Shown one piece after another: positions 40,377-50,084 of a stretch of DNA of 61,535 nt. The position numbers and the translations under genes were made by a program. Position 1 is the first letter of the stretch. Each line of letters opens with the position of its first letter. Source of the stretch: Candidatus Melainabacteria bacterium RIFCSPLOWO2_02_FULL_35_15. Its GTDB lineage: Bacteria > Cyanobacteriota > Vampirovibrionia > 2-02-FULL-35-15. Location of the stretch: assembly GCA_001784585.1 (NCBI GenBank), contig MFRN01000043.1, positions 1 through 61,535 of the forward strand. Reading direction: 5' to 3'. The notes below the pieces were generated by a model that saw only the letters and a program-made list of their open reading frames with translations, made no database searches and was not told the DNA's origin.

Positions 40377-43082
40377 ATGAAGATGGCTGCAGAAAATACT
40401 TATTCAAAGCTTGTTAATAACCTCTTGTTAAAAGTACAGAAACCAGGTCAATATCTTGGTATTGAATATGGACATCTTATAGAAAATGAATGGGGAAACA
40501 AAGAAAAGGAAAGAAAGAAATTAAAAAGCTTCAATGATGCAAAAGTCAGATTGGCATTAATTTATCCGGATTTATATGAGCTTGGAATGTCTAACTTTGG
40601 TACAAAAATCTTATATCAAATTATAAACAATCATCCTGATTTTATCTGTGACAGAACATATGCACCAATGAAAGACATGGATGAATTACTCAGGAAAGAA
40701 AAGACTTCTTTATGGGGCTGGGAAAGTTTTCAACCGCTAAATAAATTTGATCTTTTAGGCTTTTCATTGTCTTACGAACTATCTTATACAAATGTTTTAA
40801 ATATGCTTGAGCTTTCTAATTTAGAAATCTTATCTTCAGACAGAAAAGATTTATTCCCATTGATTTTTGCAGGCGGTCCTACTACATTTAATCCTGAACC
40901 CATGGCAGAGTTTTTTGATTTTTTTATTATTGGTGATGGTGAAGAAGTGATTATAGAAGTATTGGAATTAATAAAGAGAGAAAAACACGAATCACGAACC
41001 ACTAAACACGAGTTACTTCTCAAATTGGCACAAATCCCGGGAATCTATGTGCCAAAGTTTTATTCTCCCGATCCGCATGAAAATTATCTTCCAAAACTTT
41101 CTTTGGATTTAAAAGGTAAATTACCGGAAAAAATTTCCAAAAGAGTAGTTAATTTAAGTGATTTAAATCAACCCACAGCAAGCCCAATACCGTATTTAGC
41201 GTCTATTCAGGACAGGCAAATCATGGAAGTAAGGCGTGGTTGTGATCGCGGGTGCAGATTTTGTCAGCCAGGGTATGTTTACTTACCTGTCAGAGAAAGA
41301 ACACCGGATGATTTAGTCAGACTTTCAACAGAAGCTCTAAAAAATACCGGATATGATGAATATTCTTTACTTTCACTTTCAGCAAGCGATTACACACAGT
41401 TACACGAAGTGGTTTCAAAGTTAAACAGCGCTCATTGCTCTAAAGGAATTTCCTTATCAATGCCATCTCAAAGAGCTGACAAGTTTGATATAAGAATTGC
41501 TGCAGGATTAAACTCTGTCAGAAAATCCGGAATTACTCTTGCTCCTGAAGCAGGTACAGAAAGACTTCGGGAGGTAATAAATAAGGGACTTAAAGAAAAA
41601 GAAATTAAGCAGGCTGTTGAAAATGTATATGATAGCGGGTTTAAGCATGTAAAACTTTATTTTATGATTGGTTTGCCTACTGAAGAAAAAGCAGATCTGG
41701 ACGGGATAGCTGATCTTTTAAAATGGGTCAGTGACTTATCAAAAACTAAAAACAAAAAACCGCTTGACATAACCTGCACTGTTTCTACTTTCGTACCAAA
41801 AGCTTTTACTCCTTTTCAGTGGTTTAGTCAGAATTCACAGGAGGAATTTAAACAAAAAATAAATTACTTGAAACAAAGAATTAAAGAGCTGAGACTGAGG
41901 ACAGTTAAGTTAAATTTTACCGATCCGAAAATTGCACTGCTTGAAGCCATTATGAGTCGGGGCGACAGAAGGATTTCAAAACTAATTTATAAGGCATATA
42001 AAAAAGGAGCAAAATTTGACGCATGGAATGAGTCGCTGGATATGAATCTCTGGCATGAATCTGCAAGTGAACTTGGAATAGATTTAAATTACGAAGCTAC
42101 AAAGATTAGAGAAATTGCTTCATCAAATCCATGGGAAATAATTGACAGCGGACTTTTAAAAAAGTTTTTAATTGAAGAATACAAAAAGGCAACTGAAGTT
42201 ATCGAGACTGTACCCTGTACTGAAAATATTTGTCATGCCTGCGGAGTATGTTTTAAATTAGATGTTTTAAATTTTGTCAGTGAAGACAAATCAAAAAATA
42301 ATAAATTTGTAAAAGTGATTCCGTCAAATTCACTTTCTGGAAATGATGCTTCAGAGAAACACTGCCTTCCTGTAAAGTCTGTTCAAAAAATAGAAATAGT
42401 ACATACTAAAACCTCAAATCTTCGATTTATCTCTCACCTGGATGTACAAAGACTTTTTGAAAGAGCATTAAGAAGAGCAGAAATACCATTTGTTTACTCT
42501 GAAGGCTTTAACCCACGGCCAAAGACACAATGGTTAATACCTCTGCCAATATATTATGAAAGCAATTATGAGCTTATGCACCTGGAATTATCAGATAATT
42601 TAAATGAACAAGAGCTTCAACACAGATTAAATATGCAATTACCTGACGAATTTCAGATAAAATCTGCCAAATCAATACAATTTCATGATAAATTGCCAAA
42701 TATTGAGAATGTTAAGGTTTTATATAGAATTTTGACTTATAACCCACTCTTGTGGGAAAAATATATATGTGAAACTAAAACTGCAATAGAAAGTTTTCTA
42801 TCACAAAAATCTTTAATTCTAAAAGTTTTCAAAAAAAGGCAAAACCAAAACAGTCAGTCCGAAAAACAATTAGATATAAGGCCTCTCGTAGAAAGGTTAG
42901 AAGTTTTAAACATAGCTCCCTTAGAACTAGAGTTAGTTTTGTTGGGAAATACTAGAGCAGAAATAGTTTTAGATCAGATTATGCCAGAAAATTTAAGAAC
43001 TGAAATTCAAAAGGGCAGTTTTAGTGAATGGCAGACAAACTGGAAAATTACAAGAGAGATGATCATTACAAAAAGGAGTTAA
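40377..43082 (+). CDS. TIGR03960-type radical-SAM protein fused to DUF2344
   Basis: A 901-residue protein: an N-terminal B12-binding-like domain, a radical-SAM domain with Cys motif RGCDRGCRFCQPG (near residue 285), and a C-terminal DUF2344/TIGR03936 domain (near 675: VHTKTSNLRFISHLDVQRLFERALRR). In many bacteria, including cyanobacteria, this gene lies just before RNase E/G, as here; its reaction is unknown. Residues about 202-213 (KHESRTTKHE) are read from a short repeat inserted in frame. The M-A-A start lies 4 codons into the frame and is an alternative. Confidence 0.9.
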   Translation: MKMAAENTYSKLVNNLLLKVQKPGQYLGIEYGHLIENEWGNKEKERKKLKSFNDAKVRLALIYPDLYELGMSNFGTKILYQIINNHPDFICDRTYAPMKDMDELLRKEKTSLWGWESFQPLNKFDLLGFSLSYELSYTNVLNMLELSNLEILSSDRKDLFPLIFAGGPTTFNPEPMAEFFDFFIIGDGEEVIIEVLELIKREKHESRTTKHELLLKLAQIPGIYVPKFYSPDPHENYLPKLSLDLKGKLPEKISKRVVNLSDLNQPTASPIPYLASIQDRQIMEVRRGCDRGCRFCQPGYVYLPVRERTPDDLVRLSTEALKNTGYDEYSLLSLSASDYTQLHEVVSKLNSAHCSKGISLSMPSQRADKFDIRIAAGLNSVRKSGITLAPEAGTERLREVINKGLKEKEIKQAVENVYDSGFKHVKLYFMIGLPTEEKADLDGIADLLKWVSDLSKTKNKKPLDITCTVSTFVPKAFTPFQWFSQNSQEEFKQKINYLKQRIKELRLRTVKLNFTDPKIALLEAIMSRGDRRISKLIYKAYKKGAKFDAWNESLDMNLWHESASELGIDLNYEATKIREIASSNPWEIIDSGLLKKFLIEEYKKATEVIETVPCTENICHACGVCFKLDVLNFVSEDKSKNNKFVKVIPSNSLSGNDASEKHCLPVKSVQKIEIVHTKTSNLRFISHLDVQRLFERALRRAEIPFVYSEGFNPRPKTQWLIPLPIYYESNYELMHLELSDNLNEQELQHRLNMQLPDEFQIKSAKSIQFHDKLPNIENVKVLYRILTYNPLLWEKYICETKTAIESFLSQKSLILKVFKKRQNQNSQSEKQLDIRPLVERLEVLNIAPLELELVLLGNTRAEIVLDQIMPENLRTEIQKGSFSEWQTNWKITREMIITKRS
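40983..41013 (+). repeat. CACGAA-type repeat read in frame
   Basis: A run of ACACGAATCACGAACCACT followed by AAACACGAG lies inside the radical-SAM gene, between domain segments. It encodes KHESRTTKHE in place of a short linker. Tandem CACGAATC-like units are known as dispersed repeats in some bacterial genomes; the link is by recall, not search. Confidence 0.5.
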
Positions 43083-43084
43083 AT

Positions 43085-44716
43085 ATGAAATCGTTAATAA
43101 TTTCGGAAAGAGACAAAATAGCTGCAATTATGGAAAATGAAAAAGCAGTTGAATTTTTTATACACAGGGGGGATTTGTTATTAGGAGATATCTACACAGC
43201 AAAAGTTGAAAACATTATGCCAAGTATTGATGCAGTATTTGTAAATCTTGGTAACAACAGAATGGGGTTTTTGCATGCAAGTGATATTCCGGGTCAGGGG
43301 CATTTAAGTGACAGGGTACAACCAAATCAAAAATTACTGGTGCAAATAGTTAAGGAGCCTACAAGCAATAAAGGACCAAGAGTTAATACCGGAATTAGTT
43401 TGCCGGGGAGATTTTTAGTTCTTACTACAGAAAATACAAATGTTTCAGTAAGCAGAAAAATAGTTGATTACCAGGAAAGAAACCGTTTAAAAGCAATGGT
43501 TTCATTATTAAAGCCACCAGGTGTTGGTATTGTGGTTCGTACTGAAGCAGAAGGAAAAGATGAATACGATCTTGAAGAAGATTTTAAAATGCTCTGGGAT
43601 TTGTGGAAAGATATTTCTGACAAACATGAAAATCATAAATATCCCGGACTGGTTTACAGAGATCTGGATTTTATTTACCGGGTAATCAGAGATGCATACA
43701 CTTCTGAAATTGATGAAGTTGTTTTAGATACGGCCGGTGGCCAGGTTAAAGCACAGCAAATATTAAAAAACTGGACAGGAAAAGATGTGGAAATTACTCT
43801 TCATAAGGAAGGAAATATCCTTTCAGCCCGCGGGGTCGAGAGAGAAATATTGATTTCTCTTCAGACAAAGGTAGAACTTCCAAGTGGCGGATATTTATTT
43901 ATTCAGACTACAGAGGCAATGTCTGTTATAGATGTAAATTCAGGCAGATTTACTACTTCAAGAACTTTGAGAGAAACGGTTTTGAAAACAAATCTGGAAG
44001 CTGCACATGAAATAGGAAGACAGCTTAAGCTTAGAAATATTGGTGGCATGATAGTGGTTGATTTTATTGATATGGATGAAAGAAAAGATCAAATCAATGT
44101 TCTGGAAGCTTTTGAAAATGCACTTATGTCTGACAGGGCAAAACCACAGATTGGACAGCTAAGTGATCTTGGGCTTGTGGAGTTAACAAGAAGAAGGCAA
44201 GGACAAAGTCTTCAGGAAATATTCGGACATCAGTGTTCAAATTGTAATGGCTCAGGTTTAATATTTGAAATTAACCTAAGTGGTGAATTAAGACGAGTTC
44301 GCGGAGACGAACAGCAGCAGGACAGATCTCAGGACAGAAATGACTGGCGTTCACAGAGAAGTAATCGTAGTGGCAGGGGTGGAATGCAGAGAAGGTATGA
44401 ACAAAGAAGAAGACCATCTTATGATCCACAGCAACAGACTGATGAAACAAGGGATACAAAACCTCCCGAAGAAGAATCAGCCACAGGTATACACACTGAA
44501 GATGAAGTTATGGAAAGAGAAGCTCCTGAAAATCCTCAGAGTGAAGAAATAGAAAATGAATTTGAAAGCGAATTTGATGAAGAAGGAAATTATGAAGAAG
44601 AAACTTCAGAAGATGAAGCTGAAAATTTCTCTCCTGATTCAAAATATAATGTAAAAGCTGAAGATGTAACAGGTGTTTTTACGCTAACTCCCAGAGAAGC
44701 CCGGGAAAGTGAATGA
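43085..44716 (+). CDS. rne: Ribonuclease E/G
   Basis: Endoribonuclease for RNA decay and rRNA maturation. I place the start at 43085 (MKSLIISERDKIAAIMENE, AAGGAG 5-6 bp upstream); the open frame from 43028 overlaps the previous gene and is not part of the family. It has an S1 domain (GDIYTAKVENIMPSIDAVFV), metal-binding Asp in MSVIDVNSGRFT and VVDFIDMDERK, and a zinc-link CSNCNGSG near residue 400. The C-terminal 130 residues are Arg-rich then strongly acidic and unstructured, as in RNase E tails. 543 aa. Confidence 0.94.
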   Translation: MKSLIISERDKIAAIMENEKAVEFFIHRGDLLLGDIYTAKVENIMPSIDAVFVNLGNNRMGFLHASDIPGQGHLSDRVQPNQKLLVQIVKEPTSNKGPRVNTGISLPGRFLVLTTENTNVSVSRKIVDYQERNRLKAMVSLLKPPGVGIVVRTEAEGKDEYDLEEDFKMLWDLWKDISDKHENHKYPGLVYRDLDFIYRVIRDAYTSEIDEVVLDTAGGQVKAQQILKNWTGKDVEITLHKEGNILSARGVEREILISLQTKVELPSGGYLFIQTTEAMSVIDVNSGRFTTSRTLRETVLKTNLEAAHEIGRQLKLRNIGGMIVVDFIDMDERKDQINVLEAFENALMSDRAKPQIGQLSDLGLVELTRRRQGQSLQEIFGHQCSNCNGSGLIFEINLSGELRRVRGDEQQQDRSQDRNDWRSQRSNRSGRGGMQRRYEQRRRPSYDPQQQTDETRDTKPPEEESATGIHTEDEVMEREAPENPQSEEIENEFESEFDEEGNYEEETSEDEAENFSPDSKYNVKAEDVTGVFTLTPREARESE

Positions 44717-44753
44717 CACGTTTATCCACCCTTAGTTTTGCTAAAATCAATTC

Positions 44754-45977
44754 ATGTTTAGCGATTATGTAGATATCAGGCGTGGGGCGGAGATTAAGAC
44801 AGGTCTTGAAAGAATTAAAGCATGTCTTAATTACTTAGGTAATCCTCAGAAAAAATACAAATCAGTCTTAATTACCGGTACTAATGGTAAAGGTTCAGTA
44901 ACTTTTTATCTTTCAAATTTAGCCTGTAAGTTTACTGATTACAAAATTGGCAGATATATTAGCCCGCATCTGATTTTGTGGAATGAAAGATTTGTAATTA
45001 ATGAAATGCCGGTTGATGGCCAGATTCTTGAAGATTTTTCATATGATACCTTAAAAAAAATTGAATCTTTTGAAAACCAAAGCAATGTTAAACTTACTAC
45101 TTTTGAAGTTTATACGGTTATTGCTTTTTACTTGTTTGCAAAAGAAAAAGTAGACATTGCTTTTTGGGAAATTGGTATGGGTGGAAGGTTAGATGCTACA
45201 AATGTGGTTGATTCTGAAGAGGTCTTATGTTCAGTAATAACCAATGTTTCAATGGAGCATACGGATTATCTGGGAGATGGTATTGAACAAATTGCACATG
45301 AAAAAGCCGGGATTATAAAAGAAAATAATCATGCAGTAACCGGTGCTTCCGGTGCTGCGCTCGATGTCATAAGAAAAGAAGCTAAAAATTTAAATGTGAA
45401 TTTAATTTCTCCGGGCTTTGCAGATGATATTTTATATTCTGAAAAAAATATAAAAATCGCTCTTGCTGCATGGGAAGTTATTTCACAAAAGATAAAAACC
45501 AGAGAATCTTCAGACAAAAAAGAGTTTTTAAAATCCTTACAATTTCCAGGAAGATTTCAGCTTTTAAAAGAGCATAAAATTTTATTAGACGGGGCACATA
45601 ATCCGGCAGGTGCAGTTGAGCTTAGAAAAATGCTGGATAACTATTGCACAGATAAAAAAATAGTTTATATTTTAGGAATATTGGATAAGGATTTTAAAGG
45701 CTTTATAAATAATTTAATTTCAAAGAACAGTTTGGTTGTTTGTGTCGAGCCAAAATCAAAAAGAGCTACGAGTAAAGAGTTGTTATCTGATTATCTTACA
45801 GAGCATGACTGTAAATCCTTTGTCTGTAAGGATTTGAAAGAAGCTATTGATACAGCAAGAAAATTTGAGCATGATTTAATTGTTATAACCGGGTCATTGT
45901 ATTTAGTGGGAGAAGCGTTAGAATTAGTTACTAAGTGGAGTCAATGGTTAACCTGCAAGTCTGCACGTTTTTCCTAA
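44754..45977 (+). CDS. folC: Folylpolyglutamate synthase/dihydrofolate synthase
   Basis: Adds glutamate to folates. It begins with a Mur-ligase-like N-terminal part carrying the P-loop ITGTNGKGSVTFYLS, and later shows WEIGMGGRLDATNVV and LDGAHNPAGAVEL. It is 407 aa long and complete. Its end overlaps the convergent recombinase-like gene by 30 bp. Confidence 0.94.
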   Translation: MFSDYVDIRRGAEIKTGLERIKACLNYLGNPQKKYKSVLITGTNGKGSVTFYLSNLACKFTDYKIGRYISPHLILWNERFVINEMPVDGQILEDFSYDTLKKIESFENQSNVKLTTFEVYTVIAFYLFAKEKVDIAFWEIGMGGRLDATNVVDSEEVLCSVITNVSMEHTDYLGDGIEQIAHEKAGIIKENNHAVTGASGAALDVIRKEAKNLNVNLISPGFADDILYSEKNIKIALAAWEVISQKIKTRESSDKKEFLKSLQFPGRFQLLKEHKILLDGAHNPAGAVELRKMLDNYCTDKKIVYILGILDKDFKGFINNLISKNSLVVCVEPKSKRATSKELLSDYLTEHDCKSFVCKDLKEAIDTARKFEHDLIVITGSLYLVGEALELVTKWSQWLTCKSARFS

Positions 45978-46775
45978 AATCATTTCTCTGGTAGTTTTAT
46001 TTATATTCTTTTCAGAAAGATTTTTTGCAAACAGCCTTCTGAGTATAGTAGGTGAAAGACGAGACTGAAATCCTTTTTCTTTAGATGTTTGATCAATTAT
46101 TAAATTTATTGTTCTGGTGGATAATGGAATGTTGCTGGATTTTATATGATTTGCCAGAAGATAATCCTCGAGATTTAAAGGTGCTCTTCTGCTTAATTCA
46201 GAAAAATATTTTTCTAAAAGTTTTATAGTATTACCATCCAAAAATGTCATGTGATTCCTTGAAATGATTATTTGATTTGAAGCCAGGTTTATATCTTTTA
46301 TCTTTAGGGACAATAACTGTTTTATAGTTAATCCGCTTTTTGCAATCAATGAAAAAATAAATTTGTCCCTTATTTCAAGCTCTGTATTTTCAGGGAGAGA
46401 ATCTATAAGTGCTAAAACATCTTCGTATTTTGCAGGAATATTAAAGTCTATTTCAGGCATTGGTAATTTGATCGACATTAAAGAATCCGGGACATTAAGC
46501 CCTGTTTCAATTAAATATTTTGTAAAGTTTCTAAGAACAGTGACCTTTCTTCTGTAAGATGCATAGTTAAACTTATTTTTAATTTCTCCCAGATACTCCT
46601 CCATTTCGTTTTTGCCGGGGAAGTCATTTTTATCTATGCGAAGAAAATACTTTAAAAACTGGATTAAATCTACCTGATAAGCTCTCAGAGTGTGGTATGG
46701 AGCTTTTTTAATATCCTTCAGCCAAAGAAGATAGTTTTGTACGTACTCATCTAGTGCTATATGTATGAATGTCAT
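45948..46775 (-). CDS. Degenerate XerC/D-like tyrosine recombinase
   Basis: A 275-residue protein with an N-terminal SAM-like core-binding domain (residues 7-95: DEYVQNYLLWLKDIKKAPYHTLRAYQVDL) and a C-terminal fold that follows XerC/D. The catalytic residues are largely absent. The first Arg position reads GLTIKQLL (Thr150), the H-x-x-R region reads PTILRRLFA with only an Arg kept, and the protein ends at LGKTCRLAG without the H/W and nucleophilic Tyr. It is probably inactive. It overlaps priA by 4 bp upstream and the end of folC downstream. Confidence 0.75.
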   Translation of the reverse strand: MTFIHIALDEYVQNYLLWLKDIKKAPYHTLRAYQVDLIQFLKYFLRIDKNDFPGKNEMEEYLGEIKNKFNYASYRRKVTVLRNFTKYLIETGLNVPDSLMSIKLPMPEIDFNIPAKYEDVLALIDSLPENTELEIRDKFIFSLIAKSGLTIKQLLSLKIKDINLASNQIIISRNHMTFLDGNTIKLLEKYFSELSRRAPLNLEDYLLANHIKSSNIPLSTRTINLIIDQTSKEKGFQSRLSPTILRRLFAKNLSEKNINKTTREMILGKTCRLAG

Positions 46776-49102
46776 AAGAGGTTTACCGAATCGATATCTA
46801 TTATGATGTCTACTTTAGCATTTTTGTTTAAAAGACTGAGTAGTTTATTAAACAATTGATTTCTTGATTCTATATGTTTGGTTTTACAAAGTATGTGATA
46901 GCGGTATTTGCCGTGTAGCTTTGTAAAAAAACATGGAGCAGGGCCTAAAAAGGTAATCGGCTGTTGGGGTACTGTAGCATCAGAGAACTCTTTAAGCATC
47001 TGATTTGCAAAGTCTAAACAAAGCTTTTCATCTTTTGACTGAAAAATAATTCTTGACAAATTAGTAAATGGCGGATATTCAAATATTTTCCTTTGCTCTA
47101 TTTCTGTATTATAAAAACTTTCAAAGTCATGATTTTCCACATATTTAAAAATCGGGGTTTCGCTTTGGTAAGTTTGTATAAAAACTCTTCCTGGTTTATT
47201 CCCACGACCTGTCCTTCCTGTAACCTGAGTTAAAAGCTGAAATGCTCTTTCATATGAAACATAGTCAGGGAAATTAAGCATTGTGTCAGCGATAATTACT
47301 CCGACTACAGTTACATTTGGCAAGTCCAGCCCTTTAGCTACAAGCTGCGTACCTATCAGAATATCTGCCCGACCAGAAGAAAATTCCTGCCACAAATTCA
47401 GATATTGATCTTTTTTTCTTAATTGATCCTTATCAACTCTGATTGTTTTAGCAGAAGAAAAAATCTTTTTAACATCTTCTTCCAGCTGCTGTGTACCAAG
47501 TCCAAAATATTTAAAGTGCGGGCTTTTACATTCAGGGCAGGTTTGTGAGGTCATTAATTCATAACCACAATGATGGCAGAGCATTGAGTTAAGGTTTTTA
47601 TGGTAAACAAGGGGAACAGAGCAGTTTTTACACTTTTGAATAAAGCCGCAAGTTCTGCAAAAAATATGACTTGAGTAGCCGCGCCTGTTTAAAAGAAGAA
47701 TAATTTGTTCTTTTTTGCTCAATGCCTCATTAATACTGGATTTTAAGACATTGGAAATTATATTTTTATTTGTCACGGGAAATTCATTTTTTAAATCCAC
47801 TATGTGAACTTTCGGCATTGGGTAATTTTCTATTCTCTTTGTTAGCTTTAAAACAGTATGTTCTTCAAGGCATCTGAAATAGTCGCTGATATTTGGTGTA
47901 GCTGTGCCTAAAACTACAGGACAATTTTCCAGTTCACTTCTTTTTACAGCAACTTTTATCGTGTCATAGCGAGGTGCTGGCGAAGCCTGTTTATAGGCTG
48001 CCTCATGTGCTTCATCTATAATGATTAATCCAATATTTTTTAACGGGACTAAAATGGCTGATCTGGCACCAAGAATTATTTTCCCGGATTTTAAATCGGC
48101 TGAATCCTGAAGTATTTTTTTCCAGTTATTTATTTTTTCTTTTTTATTCAGAAAACTATGCCAGATGATTATTTTAGATGAGCCAAACCTGTTAACTAAT
48201 CTTTGTAATACTTGAGGTACAAGGTAAATTTCAGGCACAAGATAAATCGCAGATTTATTTGTTTTTAAAACGTCTTCAATAAGGTTTAAATAAATTTCTG
48301 TCTTTCCTGAACCGGTTACGCCGTGTATTAAAAAAGTTTTTGAAAACAAACTTGGTTGATTATTGCTTTGTAAAGAGCTTAAGATTGTATTATATGCATG
48401 TTCCTGCTCTTTGTTTAGAATAATCTTAGAGTTTAGAGCTTTTTCCCCTAATCTCTGGACTTCGATCTTTAAACTCTGCGTCCTGTTTTTCAGGATTTTT
48501 TTGCTTTTTAATTTATTTATCGCTTCATAAAATACCTCTTTATTTAGTTCTGTCTTTTTAAGCAAATATTGATAACTTAAACTGTTTCTTTTACTGTTTA
48601 AGAACTTCTCCAGAATTAATTTTTGCTCGCCAGTTAAATTTGTTAATTTTTTAATTTCTTCTTTTGAAATATTTAATTCAAGCTCATGTTTTGTTCTGTT
48701 AAAAAATTCGGTGATAAGTGACGCAGATAAAACTGTCCCAATATTTGTAAGATAATATCTGCTTATCCATTTTGCAAAATCTAAGAACTTTTCATCCCAT
48801 ATATGATCATTGTTTATTGCATAATATATTGATTTAATTTCAAAATCATTTTTAATTTTCAGATCAGCTTTTGTTCCAATTTCTATTACAAACCCAATCA
48901 ATTCCTGCCTGCCAAATGACACATAAACAGCACTTCCAATTTTTATCTCCTTCTTGATTTCTTCCGGAATTGAGTAATAGTAAGCATTTCCTGGACATAT
49001 CGGAAGATCAATTGCTACTTTCGCGCAAAGAGAATTGTCTTTTTTTTCTACAATCTCAGTCTCTAATAAAGATGTTTGGCTATCGGGCATAGCAAATATC
49101 AT
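46772..49102 (-). CDS. priA: Primosomal protein N' (replication restart helicase)
   Basis: A 776-residue helicase that reloads the replisome at stalled forks. Walker A HGVTGSGKTEIYL (near residue 264), DEAHEAAYKQ, and the eight-cysteine zinc region CRTCGFIQKCKNC/CHHCGYE/CPEC inserted in the second helicase lobe are diagnostic. C-terminal GTQLVAKGLDLPNV and QVTGRTGRG follow. A second Met (residue 5) is an alternative start. Confidence 0.95.
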   Translation of the reverse strand: MIFAMPDSQTSLLETEIVEKKDNSLCAKVAIDLPICPGNAYYYSIPEEIKKEIKIGSAVYVSFGRQELIGFVIEIGTKADLKIKNDFEIKSIYYAINNDHIWDEKFLDFAKWISRYYLTNIGTVLSASLITEFFNRTKHELELNISKEEIKKLTNLTGEQKLILEKFLNSKRNSLSYQYLLKKTELNKEVFYEAINKLKSKKILKNRTQSLKIEVQRLGEKALNSKIILNKEQEHAYNTILSSLQSNNQPSLFSKTFLIHGVTGSGKTEIYLNLIEDVLKTNKSAIYLVPEIYLVPQVLQRLVNRFGSSKIIIWHSFLNKKEKINNWKKILQDSADLKSGKIILGARSAILVPLKNIGLIIIDEAHEAAYKQASPAPRYDTIKVAVKRSELENCPVVLGTATPNISDYFRCLEEHTVLKLTKRIENYPMPKVHIVDLKNEFPVTNKNIISNVLKSSINEALSKKEQIILLLNRRGYSSHIFCRTCGFIQKCKNCSVPLVYHKNLNSMLCHHCGYELMTSQTCPECKSPHFKYFGLGTQQLEEDVKKIFSSAKTIRVDKDQLRKKDQYLNLWQEFSSGRADILIGTQLVAKGLDLPNVTVVGVIIADTMLNFPDYVSYERAFQLLTQVTGRTGRGNKPGRVFIQTYQSETPIFKYVENHDFESFYNTEIEQRKIFEYPPFTNLSRIIFQSKDEKLCLDFANQMLKEFSDATVPQQPITFLGPAPCFFTKLHGKYRYHILCKTKHIESRNQLFNKLLSLLNKNAKVDIIIDIDSVNLL

Positions 49103-49113
49103 AGCGTAAATCG

Positions 49114-50079
49114 TTATATACTGCTAAAGGCACCCATTCTTCTGAATTTTTCCTGCCTGTCTGTCTTTAACTCTTCCGGAGATAATTCTTTTAGTTCTCT
49201 TAAATGATTTTTAATGCTGTTTAATACATTCTCGCATGCTTGCTTATGATCGTAATGTGCACCGCCTTCTACTTCAGGAATTATTTCATCAATTACACCA
49301 AGTTCATACAAATCCTGTGCAGTTATTTTTAGAGCACTTGCAGCTTCAGACGCTTTGTCTTTTGTACGCCATAAGATAGCTGCACAACCTTCTGCAGAAA
49401 TTACAGAATAAACTGAATTTTCAAGCATTAAAACCCTGTTAGCTACACTAAGCGCCAGGGCACCACCAGAACCACCTTCGCCAGTAACCACAGCAATAAC
49501 CGGAACAGTAAGCCCGGCAAGTTCTCTCAGGTTCATGGCAATTGCATGGCTTTGATTATGTGCTTCAGCTTCTAAACCGGGATATGCCCCTGGTGTATCT
49601 ATAAATGTAACGATTGGGAAATTAAATTTCTCTGCATGATAAAAAAATCTAAGTGCTTTTCTGTAGCCTTCCGGAGATGGCATGCCAAAATTTCTTTTTT
49701 GATTTTCTTTTATATCTCTGCCTTTTTGTGTGCCAATTACCATAACAGTTTGACCATCTATTTCAATTAATCCGCCTACAATTGCACCATCATCTTTACC
49801 GGTTCTGTCTCCATGCAGCTCATACCATGTCTGGCTGATTGCCTGAATGTAATCAAGAGGATATGGTCTTTGAGGATGTCTTGCAATTTTAATTCTTTCT
49901 ATGGGTGAAAGATTTTTATAAATTTGTCCTTTAACTTTTTCATATTGATTTTTTAAATCACCAACTATCTTACTATCACCGTTTTTTAAAGTTTTTTCTT
50001 CCAGTTCGGATATTTGCTTTGATAAAGCTATAAGCGGCTTTTCAAAATCTAACGGTATAATTTCTTGTTTGGTTTTCAT
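49114..50079 (-). CDS. accA: Acetyl-CoA carboxylase carboxyltransferase subunit alpha
   Basis: One half of the carboxyltransferase that makes malonyl-CoA. It has ARHPQRPYPLDYI, HGDRTGKDDGAIVGG, FIDTPGAYPGLEAE and GEGGSGGALAL blocks in the order expected. At 321 aa it has normal length. It is encoded 5 bp after accD in the same direction, so both halves are probably made together. Confidence 0.96.
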   Translation of the reverse strand: MKTKQEIIPLDFEKPLIALSKQISELEEKTLKNGDSKIVGDLKNQYEKVKGQIYKNLSPIERIKIARHPQRPYPLDYIQAISQTWYELHGDRTGKDDGAIVGGLIEIDGQTVMVIGTQKGRDIKENQKRNFGMPSPEGYRKALRFFYHAEKFNFPIVTFIDTPGAYPGLEAEAHNQSHAIAMNLRELAGLTVPVIAVVTGEGGSGGALALSVANRVLMLENSVYSVISAEGCAAILWRTKDKASEAASALKITAQDLYELGVIDEIIPEVEGGAHYDHKQACENVLNSIKNHLRELKELSPEELKTDRQEKFRRMGAFSSI

Positions 50080-50084
50080 CTTTT

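Noticed and set aside
43028-43084. Upstream ATG for the RNase E/G gene
   Set aside because: It lies inside the preceding gene, and the strong AAGGAG at 43073-43080 directs initiation at 43085, where the family sequence begins.
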